Shown: piece after piece, positions 34,401 to 45,437 of the stretch
Position numbering within the stretch: position 1 is the first letter of the stretch
Layout of the letters: each line of letters opens with the position of its first letter
Assembly: GCF_004011695.2 (NCBI RefSeq)
Contig: NC_082414.1
Span: 992,001 to 1,056,000 of the forward strand
From: Ascochyta rabiei
Taxonomy: Eukaryota; Ascomycota; Dothideomycetes; Pleosporales; Didymellaceae
Direction: 5' to 3'
DNA: 64,000 bases
Made by a program: the position numbers and the translations under genes
The notes under the pieces: model-generated
Told to the model about the DNA's origin: nothing
The model's database searches: none
Seen by the model: only the letters and a program-made list of their open reading frames with translations

Positions 34401-36573
34401 CTTGAAAGAGCTTCGAGGATCTGTGGACTGCTGATGAGAGCCGGATTTACCCGCAGCTGGCTCCTATATACTGTTGCAAAACAAAGTATGGAGGTGCCAA
34501 AGAAACATATCAATACAGTTGTTCGTTCCACGAGCAGACCCTTTTGGGGGTTGGCCCGCCATCATCTGCATAGCTATCACGTATAGCGGCAAATCTGCGG
34601 AAGCGCTCCAATCTGTGTGCATCTACTTTGCGTGTACCCTTGCAAAGGGTGCTTTTCAGAGGCTGGGCTTGCCAGGACTGATTGCATCCGCTAGCGAATA
34701 TTCCGAGACTACTACTGCGCTGAATATTGGCTGCCAAACCTCTTTAATGCCGGAGGATCAGAGATGAAGGGGGTCCAGGATGGTGGGGGGGGGCTTCCCA
34801 CTCAGTGTCGACATGGCTGCAAATGGGTGCAATACAACACCTGGGTATCGGGTCACTCTGTCCTCTCATCTTGACAAGGGGGACAACGCGTTATCGAACA
34901 TCGCGGTCGTTCACTGGTTCATGCACAAGCTTGATGTGCACATTTTGGAAGCTCCCCACGCAACGGATTTGTTTCACATCCTTCGCAGATGTCCCTCACG
35001 CGCAGGACGGGTCTGTGGGGCAGTGAGCTGCAAATGCTGCGGATCTGTGGAAGGTACCGTTGATATTGAACAAGGGCATCACGGCATGACGACATACATA
35101 ATTGACGTCTGACACTAAGACAACTGGCTCCAGAAATCGTCCACCCGACGATATATATCAGGAAATTAATACTCTGCCTTGTTTCTACAAAGGATCCGTA
35201 TGACGACATTGTAGTGATATGGTCACTGCCTTGGCGACTTGCTGGATCTCAGCGAGGTCGAGCTGACCCGCAATCCACTGGGCACAACCTCAATCAAATA
35301 GCTCATCTTGGGCAAAACAAGAGTTGTAGATTACACTGGATAAATCCACGCGTACACTCTCAGTTCTGGCTAAAGCAAGCTAGGACGTGGCATAATTTTC
35401 AAAGTGCACGACCATCAGTAACAAGAGAGAAATGTCGATCGGATCTCTCACAAATGACGTTCCAGGTGGTAACTGATCAGTCGCATGCATATATCCCTGA
35501 TCCTAACGTTGCATATACCACATATCAGAAGTCGGGATGCATGATAGATTTGTCCTCTAATATCACGCTGAACAGCCAACGGTACAACAGGAATATCTGC
35601 AAGCATCGGCAGGTGATCGCTGCCGATGCGTATACCCTAGGCGCTGATCGCGTGTGCACTCGCAAAACGAGCACTTGGAAGCTGACACTGCCTTAGCGAA
35701 TGCCTGCAAATGCCTGAACGGCTCTCGGCCCGACCGCGCATCAAGCGATCAGCTCACGTAAGAAGTCACATCGAACTATCGAATGTGGTCTCCTTGACGT
35801 TGCAGCTGAACTGCACAACGCGATACACTGTCGGATGGGAATGCAATGTCTCCGGAAGCTGACGGATTACTGTCGGCCGCTGGACAGAAGATCTGCGCAA
35901 GATAGTGCGGGTATGAATCGGATACGGTGTACATATACGATGCATGTACATGAATGAAACCACGTGGAGGAGGACACCCTCAAGCCAGGCACCATGTCGG
36001 CCTTATACTCTGTGATCATCGAGATCGTATGGAAATTATCACTTTTCCGGCACATGTGTTACACCGAGCAGCGAGGCCGGCATGGCATGCAGCGCTTGAT
36101 AGGCGCCCGCTTCTTGGACACCATTTATCAGGAACGTGACGGCACATGCAATTTTCAAGCCTTCTTGCCGGACTAAAGGAGATTGGTAGATGGCTATTGG
36201 TCTTGGTATGAACTTCATGAAGCAGGACTGCAGTCTATCAGCTACATGGATCGGATGCCTACACCCCTGGTAGGGCTGACTAAGCGTGAGAGTGTGGCTA
36301 TGCAATTGATCACACTTCCCTCTGCTCTAGCTAGCAGCAAGCAACTCAAGGTCGTGACAAAGCAAGATTGAAAATCTATTTCTACAGAGGTCGTAGCGAC
36401 CATGAATAAGGCTTGAAGGTATACCAAAGAGTCCAAAGAACATATCCGTTAAGTGAGATGAATCCTCCAAAAGAGATGAACCGCCCATACATAGTAATAA
36501 AAACTTGAAAAGGATAGCAAGCTCGAAAACACTACATGATGTTCTCAATACGAACGGGGGCCCTGGCGATGTT
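28426..36573. other. Long gene-poor region upstream of the FlbC-like gene
   Basis: 8.1 kb with no gene I can confirm. The first 2 kb is GC-rich with simple repeats and probably holds the promoter and leader of the FlbC-like gene. From about 31.2 to 36.5 kb there are patches that read like protein in changing frames (for example 32735-33090, 33319-33942 and 34107-34580, plus strand), but no start, splice model or family could be assigned; they may be decayed genes. Confidence 0.4.
29688..29802. repeat. Decanucleotide tandem repeat
   Basis: Ten head-to-tail units of AGTCAGTGCC between 29691 and 29790, the second and fourth with AGTGGGTGCC, followed by an imperfect copy. It lies about 1.3 kb upstream of the FlbC-like start codon. 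Confidence 0.95.
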
Positions 36574-37593
36574 TCAGACCTCGTCGATACCGACCATGTT
36601 ACAGCTCATCTTCCACAGAGCTCCCTCTTTGGCCTCGTCAAACGCCCAAGCTGCATACCCCGCAGCACCCATATCCACAGTAGGATCCCCCGTTGGGGCA
36701 GGTGCAGGCCCAGCAACCGCGCAGTTTTCGAGATACATTCCACCCTTGCCCTCCAGTTCCTTTGCGACCGCGCCCCAGACCGTCGTTGCAGCGCCTTGCT
36801 CGGTACTTTTGAATGCCTTCTGAAACTCCGCGTCGCTCTGCCACGTCGACACTACGGCTTCGGGCAACGAAGCTTGTAGGCCTGTCCAGATACCACCTGG
36901 CATCACGCTGAAAGCGTGGAGGTGCTGGCTGCTGAAGCGCCGCTCGATCTCGTTTACCATGTACACAGCTGCAAGCTTAGACTGTGCATAAGCGGCGACG
37001 GGATCGTAGGGCTTGTTGACAAAGTTGATATCATCTGCGTCGGAGAAGTCAAATGCACCGCCGCGATGGCCGACGGAAGATAGACATATGACGCGGGAGC
37101 CGAATTCACGAGTCGCGGAAGCCAGGAGCGTGGGGTTTAGCAGCTTAAAGAGCAGGAAGTGCGCGAGGTGGTTGGTGCCGAATTGTAGTTCAAAGCTGTC
37201 TGCAGTTTTGCCCTCCGGTGTCATCATGATGCCGGCGTTGGTGACTAGTACATTGAGTCGGTTGGATTTTGACAGGAACTCCTTTGCACAGGCTCTAACG
37301 CTTGCAAGGGAGTTCATGTCTAATTCAAGAAGCTCGAGATGTCCAGGCTCTAAATCATCTTTCAGGGCAGCCCGAGCCTTCTCTAAATTTCGAACTGCTC
37401 CGAAGACATGCATGCCAGTCGACTTGAGGGCTCTAGCGGACTCAATGCCGATGCCTGAGGAGACCCCAGTGATGAGAGCGACTTTGCCAGAAAGGTGGCC
37501 GGTGAGGTTGTTGTCCTCAATGATCTGCTGAGCCGTGGGACGAGCATCGCCGGGTCCTTGAGGATTCTTGTGTGCTTTGCTGTAAGAGGTCAT
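36574..37593 (-). CDS. Short-chain dehydrogenase/reductase
   Basis: An intronless classical SDR of 339 residues, close in look to the WW-domain oxidoreductase/retinol dehydrogenase-like fungal group. The nucleotide-binding motif TGVSSGIG is at 42-49, the structural NAG motif at 120-122, a conserved Ser in ICLSSVGHRGG at about 173-174, and the catalytic Y-x-x-x-K in AYAQSK at Tyr203 and Lys207. MPGGIWTGLQ matches the family PG motif. Arg69 after the second beta strand (GAVRN) suggests preference for NADP(H). Substrate cannot be read from the sequence. No other biosynthetic genes are adjacent, so a secondary-metabolite role has no support. Confidence 0.9.
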   Translation of the reverse strand: MTSYSKAHKNPQGPGDARPTAQQIIEDNNLTGHLSGKVALITGVSSGIGIESARALKSTGMHVFGAVRNLEKARAALKDDLEPGHLELLELDMNSLASVRACAKEFLSKSNRLNVLVTNAGIMMTPEGKTADSFELQFGTNHLAHFLLFKLLNPTLLASATREFGSRVICLSSVGHRGGAFDFSDADDINFVNKPYDPVAAYAQSKLAAVYMVNEIERRFSSQHLHAFSVMPGGIWTGLQASLPEAVVSTWQSDAEFQKAFKSTEQGAATTVWGAVAKELEGKGGMYLENCAVAGPAPAPTGDPTVDMGAAGYAAWAFDEAKEGALWKMSCNMVGIDEV

Positions 37594-39648
37594 TGTATGT
37601 AGAAATGGCGAGCAAGGTCTTCGCTGATTGACCAGTGTGTGGAAAATGAAGACTGAATAGAAAGTCTTTGTAAATGAGAATGTTTAGAGTTGTTTGAGTT
37701 CGACCAGTACATAAAAATCTTCGCTTTATACTTTTCCCCTACGCACAGCTTGATGGCTTCTTAAGGTCGCTCAGCCTAACGCCGCTGCATACTCCGCTCC
37801 CGAATTCACGGCAGCACAAGGAATCCGACCAGACGACAGTGTCACGACGGTGAGAGAGCGACTTTTGCAAGACGTTTGAAGCAATGATTCGTCTGCATGT
37901 CAGCCGCTTGAATGGAGGTAAAGAGGTCGTCGGTAGGAGATGCATGTAAAAACGATGATGGCACATTTACGGCTAGACTGCGGAGTTCAACCACTGCATC
38001 TTACGTGAGGATGAGGCATCGAGTTCGATTCGGAATTAAAACGCAACTATATCCGTACCATGAACCCCTCTTAGATACTTCCTGACGAGCTGATGTTTTC
38101 TTGCATTCACAGTGGTTAAGCTTTGTTTGTCGCTCGACCCTTACTAGGTCTCCCAGGAAACTTACCTTGTGCTGGACGGGTCCTTAAGCCCTTCTTAATT
38201 CTTGAGATCAACAATGTCGCATTTTATTGAGCAGCTTAGCTATCTGGAATCTCTACGATGCAACCTTAGCTTTTCGTACTTTGTTATAAATGTCCTCAGG
38301 CAATATATCTAGGTTAGGCCCGCTCTACGAAGTCTCTGTCAAAACCTTCGACTTGGTGAACATCCTTGTGCCTAAATTATGCAACTGCGTCTGCGAGTAG
38401 GACAACTGTTTCTCGGGGCTAATAAGCGAAAAAAAACTGTCGAGGGAGATAAGGTAACACACTAGACAAAACTATAGAGTAAATGATAATTCGTCTGGAA
38501 CAGTGTTTGCTTCCACTTCTTCTTATCTTTTGTATACTTCAGACAATTTTCCATCCATTCGAAGACGTGTGTTGGTAAGGCCCAGAGCTCCCTGGTAAGC
38601 AAGACGACTAAAGTAACTTTGTAATTACACTGTTGAGATGGTTACGAACGCCTCCAAAATTGCGTGCTATTGCTTTTAGTACATGAAGCATATGGGCTTG
38701 TTCTTTGTCGGTCAGTATAGATGTAGCGACGTAAGGTCAACGAACATGTCCTAATGCCTACCTATCTGTTAACAAGGTACTTCTTAGTGCGTTGTAGTAG
38801 TAAGTGAAAGCGACAACGTCGAGACATTAGGTTTGCCTTGGATGGTGTGGCAGGACGTTGAACCTGTGTCTAGGTTGAGGTATGCAGTGATAGCAAATCC
38901 ACTGTGTAAACGTAAGGGTACACAGCCCGCTCTGCAAAATAAGGATCCTGGAGACTTTGGGGATTGCTATCCAAACGTCTTAGATAAATTTTGAGGACTT
39001 GAATTACCAAGGCATCTAATAATCCAACAGTCTCCTGTCAAACGTTGATAACTTAAGTACCATTACAACGCCACAACAGGCATATTACAGATCTGACAAG
39101 GACGGCAATTCCTAGCCCTGAAAGATTGTGAAGTCCAGCAACAATATGCAGGTTACTGGAATGACCGCATTAGCTTAATTTTTCCGTATACATGAGTGGA
39201 AGATGGAGGGGCAGGGTGAATGAGGAATATGGAGTGATAAATTAGAGGTGCAAGGTGAGCACGTACTAAAAAATTGTCAAGCCTAATGTAACCGAGTCTG
39301 CGCACGACGCAAGTGTGGTCGTATACTTCCACAGGCAATTGAAGAATAGTTGTCGTGGTCAACAAACACCGTGAGCTCTCCAGCCTACTGAAAACTTCCA
39401 AAGTTGAAGCAGATTACGGTGTCCGAAATCCGTCAGTTGTAAACAAGATGCATATTCCGTACCCTCATTCTCAATTTCCTAAAGTCGTCGGGGCTCACCA
39501 TGGTTCCTCAGGGCTTTGCGCGCGTTTGGCACCACTCCCTCACTCTCACCGTCCGTGCGGCGCTTGCGCCTTCCCCGGACCAGTAGGCAAATACACCACC
39601 GCCTCTCACCATCTCACCTCACCTTACCTAGCTTCACCTTGGAGTTTT
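37594..39648. other. AT-richer intergenic region
   Basis: About 2 kb, visibly richer in A/T than its neighbours between 38.0 and 39.2 kb. A stretch near 38.6-38.75 kb on the minus strand reads like protein (ILTDKEQAHMLHVLKAIARN) for some 35 codons and may be a relic, but no gene can be modelled. Confidence 0.45.
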
Positions 39649-41451
39649 ATGGACAGCCAAGCTCTTTGGAAACGCACCATTCGTCTACCACGCCTTGCTT
39701 CTACGCCTGCTGTTATGGCGAAGAAGCCAGCAGCTGCCCAACATTTCTGCGGTCGTTGCCCCCAATCCTTCAACAGCAGGCACGCGCTCAGTAGCCACCT
39801 TCTTGGCCATCCAGGTAGTTTGCCCGCTTCGTTCAAGTGTTCTGCATGTATTTGGTCATTCGACGACTCGCTGGCGCTCGAAAAACATTGCATCACTAAT
39901 GGTCATTCTTCAACCACGCAACAGCCATCTGAGCAGTTCGATTGCGATAGATGCCCGCTGACCTTTGGCACCCGGCAAGAGTACAACCAACACCGCAAAC
40001 TTGGTCAACCCTGCTGCGACGGTTATCACTCCACTGCCTGGAAGAAGAGTCGGCATTCAGAGTACGTCGACCCAGACAAGCCAAAACCAGTCCTTAGGCA
40101 GGAATCGAGTTTGGCATACGGTGGTGACACCTCAGCCCTAACTCAAGCGCCTGCTGTATCTTCTGTTGCCACAGGTACCTTTGTCTGCAAGACAGAAGGT
40201 TGTCTGAGAAGTTGCGATTCCGCATCAGATCTGAAGATGCACCGGAGGGACGCTCACAGTGTTGGCGGGAATGACCTCGGTCTTCACGGAAGAGGCTCCT
40301 GGACACTCAGTCCGCGTGCAGATCTACCGAGAAACTCGACAAGTTGTACTCCAGCAGGTAGTGGTAAACGTGGCGACAGTCGTGGTGACCGCACACCATC
40401 AATACCCACCGGCCCTGCCTCAAAGCGTACGCCTTTTCCATCTGTGCTTGTACAACGCGCACCAGCTACCTATGGCCCTTATCGTCAGCAAACCACTCAT
40501 CATGCCGGTGTTGCCGCTCCTCTCCCTCTCCCAACGAGCCAGAACATTGGCGGTGCCTTGGAGATGGAACAAGCTAAGTCTATATGTGGCAAGACGCTGC
40601 GCCTGCTCCTTCAGACCGACATCTCCATCCATCACGACGGCAAAATTAGTGTCAGCGGTGTCGACTGGACACGGATTGGAGTGGAGCGACAGCCTACTGT
40701 TGTTGGCATGTTCGACGACATGTGCCATTTGCCTCGCAAGCTTCAGCCGCTGGAATACGTCCCGGCCCCAAAGACGTTCATGACCGAGTACACAACGCAG
40801 TATCCTGTGACAGAGTTCAAATGTGCGCCTGACCGAAATCTAGCAAGACCTGGCCTGAATATCATCGCCATGGCCTGCAGCAAGATTATTCTCAGCAACG
40901 GGAACCATGAAGTGGTCAAGATTGCCACTATCGACGTCCTCACTTGCCGGGTCCTAATGAGCCACTTGGTCTGTACTGATCCCAATGCAGAGGTCAGGGA
41001 CTGGTGCTTCCCCGCCACGGGTTTGGCTAGCTTCCAGGACATGGAAGATGCTCGCCAGGGTGGCTACAAAGTTCTTAAAGGTTGGGCTGCGGCCCGCTCG
41101 GCGCTCTTCAGATTGATCGACAAGGACACCATTATCGTTGGCCACAACCTACGCTCTGAGCTAGACGCGTTACGTATCATTCATGGTCGAGCTGTTGACA
41201 TCACCAAGGTGATCGAGAAGGCAGCGCAAGGACCGCTGTCCAAGATCCAGGTTAGCCTCGACAGCTGGTGCCGGGATGTTGCGAATGTTGCGCAGCTGAA
41301 GACGGACCCGGTCTTCGGACGTGACTGCGTTATGGGCGCATTTGCAGCGCGCGAGATTGGACTGTGGGCGATTAAGAACCGAGCACAGTTCGAACAGGTG
41401 GCCAAGCAGAAGACGAAGGAATACCAGCTGATAAACCCGGTCAAGGTTTGA
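39649..41451 (+). CDS. C2H2 zinc-finger protein with a degenerate DEDD exonuclease-like domain
   Basis: An open frame of 600 residues from MDSQALWKRT; the frame is open further upstream but that part looks non-coding, and MAKKPAAAQHF at 39715 is another possible start. C2H2-like fingers lie near the N-terminus: C34/C37/H50/H54, C64/C67/H80/H86 and a third at C99/C102/H115; one more (FVCKTEGCLRSC) lies near residue 180. A low-complexity linker follows. Residues about 400-570 resemble the Rex1/DnaQ-type 3'-5' exonuclease fold: VVKIATIDVLTCRVL, LKGWAAARSALFRLI, TIIVGHNLRSELDALRIIHG, AAREIGLW. The catalytic acids are missing: the Asp-x-Glu site reads MACSK (about 408-412), the second Asp is replaced in GHNLRSEL, and the last motif reads RDCVMGA. 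It is probably a non-catalytic nucleic-acid-binding protein. Confidence 0.78.
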   Translation: MDSQALWKRTIRLPRLASTPAVMAKKPAAAQHFCGRCPQSFNSRHALSSHLLGHPGSLPASFKCSACIWSFDDSLALEKHCITNGHSSTTQQPSEQFDCDRCPLTFGTRQEYNQHRKLGQPCCDGYHSTAWKKSRHSEYVDPDKPKPVLRQESSLAYGGDTSALTQAPAVSSVATGTFVCKTEGCLRSCDSASDLKMHRRDAHSVGGNDLGLHGRGSWTLSPRADLPRNSTSCTPAGSGKRGDSRGDRTPSIPTGPASKRTPFPSVLVQRAPATYGPYRQQTTHHAGVAAPLPLPTSQNIGGALEMEQAKSICGKTLRLLLQTDISIHHDGKISVSGVDWTRIGVERQPTVVGMFDDMCHLPRKLQPLEYVPAPKTFMTEYTTQYPVTEFKCAPDRNLARPGLNIIAMACSKIILSNGNHEVVKIATIDVLTCRVLMSHLVCTDPNAEVRDWCFPATGLASFQDMEDARQGGYKVLKGWAAARSALFRLIDKDTIIVGHNLRSELDALRIIHGRAVDITKVIEKAAQGPLSKIQVSLDSWCRDVANVAQLKTDPVFGRDCVMGAFAAREIGLWAIKNRAQFEQVAKQKTKEYQLINPVKV

Positions 41452-41707
41452 AGCTAAGAGACAAGTACAAGACGCGAAACAGTGTGAATTGGTGAACAGT
41501 ACTGAACGCGGAAGACATGAGTGTAATGCCATACTTGAGACGAAAAGCAACTGTAAGCAGGGATTAAGAAAAGCAAGTGATACTTATAATGACCTGCACG
41601 TTATCTTGCATAAAAATGTGGAACTGGTTGACCATATCCGCATGAGCAGCCTCATAGAGGTTCAGTAAACGAGAGACCTGCCATACCGGCGTCTCATGCG
41701 CAGCCAT

Positions 41708-42586
41708 TCAAGGGCACTTCTTGTTTGCTTCCTCCTTCTGCTCTTCCTCCTTTTCAATGGCGTCAACCACAAAGGCACCACCCAGCAGGATCGCCGGTTC
41801 ATCGAGACTGTGGTGCTCGTAGCTCAGCGTCCCCACACCACCAGCCTCCAATATCAAACTCGGGTTGTCCTCTAACTTCTTTCCAATCCACCTCGCCGCG
41901 AACGCCCTCAGGATATGCCCGTGGGCGACGATGAGCACATCATTTGGCTTCCCATCCCTGCCAAACTTCCCCTTGTGATACTTCTCCCTCAGCTCATGAA
42001 TCAGCTCATCAAGACGCTTTGTCACATCCTCGGGGCTCTCGCCGCCCTCACAGCCATCGCGCCAGATATCCCAGTCCTCGCCCAGCCCTCTCTTCTTGCG
42101 CGATTCGCGCACCTCGCTGCTCTTGATGCCCTCGTAGTCGCCGTAGTCCCACTCGCGCACGCTCTCGGTAATCTCAATCGACGCGTTTGTCCGCACGTCG
42201 AGCGTATTGGTGGGCTCCTTGTCGGATTGCGTCGGGTGCTCGTGCCATGGGTACCGGTCGCGACAGCCGAGGTCGAGTAGCTCGAGTGTGCGTTGGGCGC
42301 GCGTGCGCGGGGATACGTAGCTACTGCGTATCAGATTCTGTACTTGTAATGTCTGTGATGGAGAGAACATGTATATCTGTGTGGAGAGAGAAGGATTAAG
42401 GGCTTACATGTGTGCCAGGTTACTTGGGACAATAAGTCGGTCGTCGCCTACAAGTGCTTTTCCGGTTGCGCGCACTCGCTTCTCGCCGTTCTCTGTGAGT
42501 GGGATATCCGATGTGCCTGTGTGACGGCCATTGAGCGACCATTCTGTTTCGCCGTGACGGATGATGAAGACGCGTGGATCAGGCAT
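41708..42586 (-). CDS. SHB17: Sedoheptulose-1,7-bisphosphatase-like histidine phosphatase (Shb17 type)
   Basis: Exon 1 is 42586-42408 and exon 2 is 42323-41708; the 84-nt intron has a GTAAGC donor, and the product has 264 residues. It is a histidine-phosphatase (phosphoglycerate-mutase-like) enzyme with RHGETEW at 10-16 (His11 the phospho-acceptor), YVSPRTRAQRTLELL, REWDYGDYEG, WDIWRDGCEGGESP and VAHGHILRAFAARW with the second catalytic His. The ending LILEAGGVGTLSYEHHSLDE matches yeast Shb17, which removes the 1-phosphate of sedoheptulose-1,7-bisphosphate in riboneogenesis. Substrate specificity is inferred from this similarity. A Lys/Glu tail ends the protein. Confidence 0.88.
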
Positions 42587-43101
42587 GGCGGGGTCGAAGT
42601 TAGAGCAAGCTATCAGTCAGAGTGCAAGCGCGAACAATACGCAACCTAAGAATACAGGACAGAGAGATTGATTGGGAGGCTCCAGATGTATCAACAAAAG
42701 ACTACATCTTGCTTGATCGAACGCGCGAACCCGAAGGTCCCGCTAAAGTTCCGTACGTATGACGTTGACGTCGATGATAGATTTGATAAACGACGCGTAG
42801 CGGGGCAGCTTGAAGCTACCCCTGTCCGTGCGAAGTTAGCCGCCTCGGGCAATTCAGTAGAACAATGGAACCACAAACACACAGCAAGTTATGTTTGGGA
42901 TAAATGCGTGTCAATTTGCTTTTCGATTCTGGCCTGAGAGCTCCCCAGATTAAAGCACAAAGTCATAACAAGCCAAACCCACCTGCGCCGTGCTCACATT
43001 TTTCATTGCAGAACGAGACGGCGCTTTCTGCCGAAAGCCATCGTCCGGTAGAGTGTGACGTTTTGCGCAGGTATTCATACACAGGCCATACGCGGGCAAG
43101 C
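42587..43101. other. Intergenic
   Basis: Upstream region of the Shb17-like gene and 3' region of SUB2. No gene seen. Confidence 0.5.
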
Positions 43102-44948
43102 TTAGTTGTCCATGTAGGTGCTGGCATCGACACCTTTCTCGGGAAACTCGGGAAGCGAGACCTCGAAGCGCTCCTCGATCGACTTCAGAACAGCTTCATC
43201 GTCAGGGCTGCTGATGAAGGAGATACTTAGACCTTTGGTTCCGAAACGACCAGCACGACCGACACGGTGGAGGTAGGAGTCGGCCTTGTCAGGCATGTCG
43301 TAGTTGATGGCGACGTTAATACGTTCAACATCGATACCACGACCGAAGATATCAGTAGACACGCAGATGCGGGTTTGGAAGTCCTTGAACTCCTTGTAGC
43401 GTTTGATACTGCAACTTCGTTAGCGTAATAGCCTTACAAATTGGTGTCTAGGCACATACCGCTCCTTTTGGTCAATGCCAGAATGTACTGCAGTACTGGG
43501 GAAGTTGCACTCGCGCAGCAGCTTGTCAAGCTCCGTGCATCGCAGAGTCGAACGAACGAAGATAATGACCTGGTTGAACTCCAGCTCGTCGAGAAGGTCA
43601 TTGAGCTTCCTGTTCTTCTCACGCTCGTCAAGCTTCATGTAGTACTGCTGCAGACCGTGAAGCGTCAACTTCTTCTCGTCGTCAACATAGATTTCAAGAG
43701 GGTTCTGCATGAACTTCTTGCAGGTCTCGCGGATCTCTTTCGCCAAGGTGGCAGAGAACATCATCACCTGCTTGTGAGCAGGAGTGGCGCGGAAGATGGA
43801 CTGCACGTCATTACGCATGTCTATGTCTGTGTCAGATATAATCGGTTGTCGACATTGCATTGCACTAACCAGGCTGGTCTAGCATCTTGTCACACTCGTC
43901 GAGGACAAAGTGCTTGAGGTTGGAGAGACGAAGATGCCTGTCGCGGACGAGAGCGTTGATACGACCGGGTGTACCAACGATGATGTGGGGGTGGGTGTCT
44001 TTGTTGCTGAGGAGCTCAATGTCGTTCTGAACGGGTGTTCCACCGTAAAAGACACCGACCTTGACGTCGGGCAAGAACTTGGCAAAACGGTTGTATTCGT
44101 TCCTGATCTGGTAGGCCAACTCACGAGTGTGGCACATAACGAGGATCGTGGCGGCGCCAGGCTCAGGCTTCTCGTCCATCTGTTGCAGGGTAGCAAGGAC
44201 GAAGACGGCTGTCTTTCCGAGACCAGACTTGGCCTGGCAGAGAACGTCGTTACCGAGGATGGCCTGAGGAATGGTAACTTGCTGGACTGTAGAGCACGAG
44301 GGCATGTCAGAACGGGATCTTAAAGCGGTCGCAACGAAGTATGTTAAGGGAAGCGTCCGTCCATCATGCGCAGTCAAAATCCTCCACACGAGATAGCCTG
44401 GCCAAACAGAGGCCATACAACTCATACACCATCTCTTTCGAGCCCTCCCGGGGCACACATATGCCAGAACCAGTGCTCTCGTTCCAAGACGATGTACTGG
44501 CAAAGAGCCTGCAGGCTCCTTTGTGAACAAGACCGATCTAATCGCGTCCAGACACGGCAGTCGGCTGGTGGCTCGTGTGTAGTGGAAGGAAACTGGGTCC
44601 CTCGCTACTTCGCTCGTGTGCAGACAAAACCAGGGCCGCAAAGTGATACCGCTTCGTTGCGCAAATGGACGGACGCTTTCAGGTGGAAGAAGGCTGAGGG
44701 GAATAATTAGACTAACCCTCGGAAGGATGTTCGAAGCCACAGTCCGTGATTGCTCGCACGAGCTCGTCCTTCAGGAGGAAGTCGCGGAAACCGGTCGAGT
44801 GAATGCCGACATAGCTGCCCTTCTTGTCGCCAGCGGCGTCACCGGCAGCAAGGCCACCCTTAGCTGCGGCTGCGGCACCGTTGGCAGGCGCCTCCGTTGG
44901 CTGGATCTCCTCGTCGGAGTAATCGATGAGGTCCTCCTCGTGAGACAT
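43102..44948 (-). CDS. SUB2: ATP-dependent RNA helicase Sub2 (UAP56)
   Basis: Sub2 is the DECD-box helicase of spliceosome assembly and of the TREX mRNA-export complex in the nucleus. Exons: 44948-44717, 44286-43870, 43820-43460 and 43408-43102; the product has 438 residues, the family length. Motifs in order: the acidic N-terminus [24 protein letters not shown]-motif region [10 protein letters not shown], Walker A AKSGLGKT, the signature DECD in [46 protein letters not shown] and [10 protein letters not shown]. The first intron is 430 nt, far longer than the other two (49 and 51 nt), and stays open in the frame of exon 2. The gene is divergent from RPR2, with 489 bp between start codons. Confidence 0.96.
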
Positions 44949-45437
44949 GATGATTAAGTATTGGTGATAGTGGTGAGGTGAGGTTGGAGCTTGTGGTTGC
45001 GCGTGTCGCAAATAAGGCTGCCGGACAATGAAGAGGCAGCTGTACGATGGGGTAAGCTGTGAAAGGCGGTAGCTGGGAAGAGAAGAGAATCAGCGGGCGA
45101 TTTGCTGATGCACGGCGTGACGCGACTGTGGAGATGGGATGCTGTCGCAGGTGGTGGGTGGGAAAGAGCGAGACGTAGCAGTGGGACCAAAAGCTCGGCG
45201 TGTCAAAGCACGCTAGCTGAGTAAGGAAACAGTGTCCGTGCACAGGCGTAAATCACCAAGGCTCGAAGACCTTACTCGCGACGCTACTCAACTGATCTCA
45301 AAGAGAAGGACTAGAAGATAACACGGTACAAGGCACATATGCACAGAAATCTGTCCAGTGTCCAACCCCGTTGCCCTACAGGTACCACAGTATCTTGTCT
45401 GCAAGATCACTCAAAACGCTGCTGGACGTGACGCAGC
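44949..45437. other. Divergent promoter SUB2 / RPR2
   Basis: 489 bp between the start codons of two RNA-metabolism genes. No specific site is claimed. Confidence 0.55.

Noticed and set aside
37980..38040. tRNA-like B box (GTTCGATTCG)
   Set aside because: No A box and no cloverleaf could be drawn around it.
44287..44740. Separate short gene inside SUB2 starting at an ATG at 44740
   Set aside because: It overlaps the first SUB2 exon in another frame and runs into exon 2; the SUB2 model with a 430-nt intron explains the sequence fully. Recorded as an open-intron finding instead.
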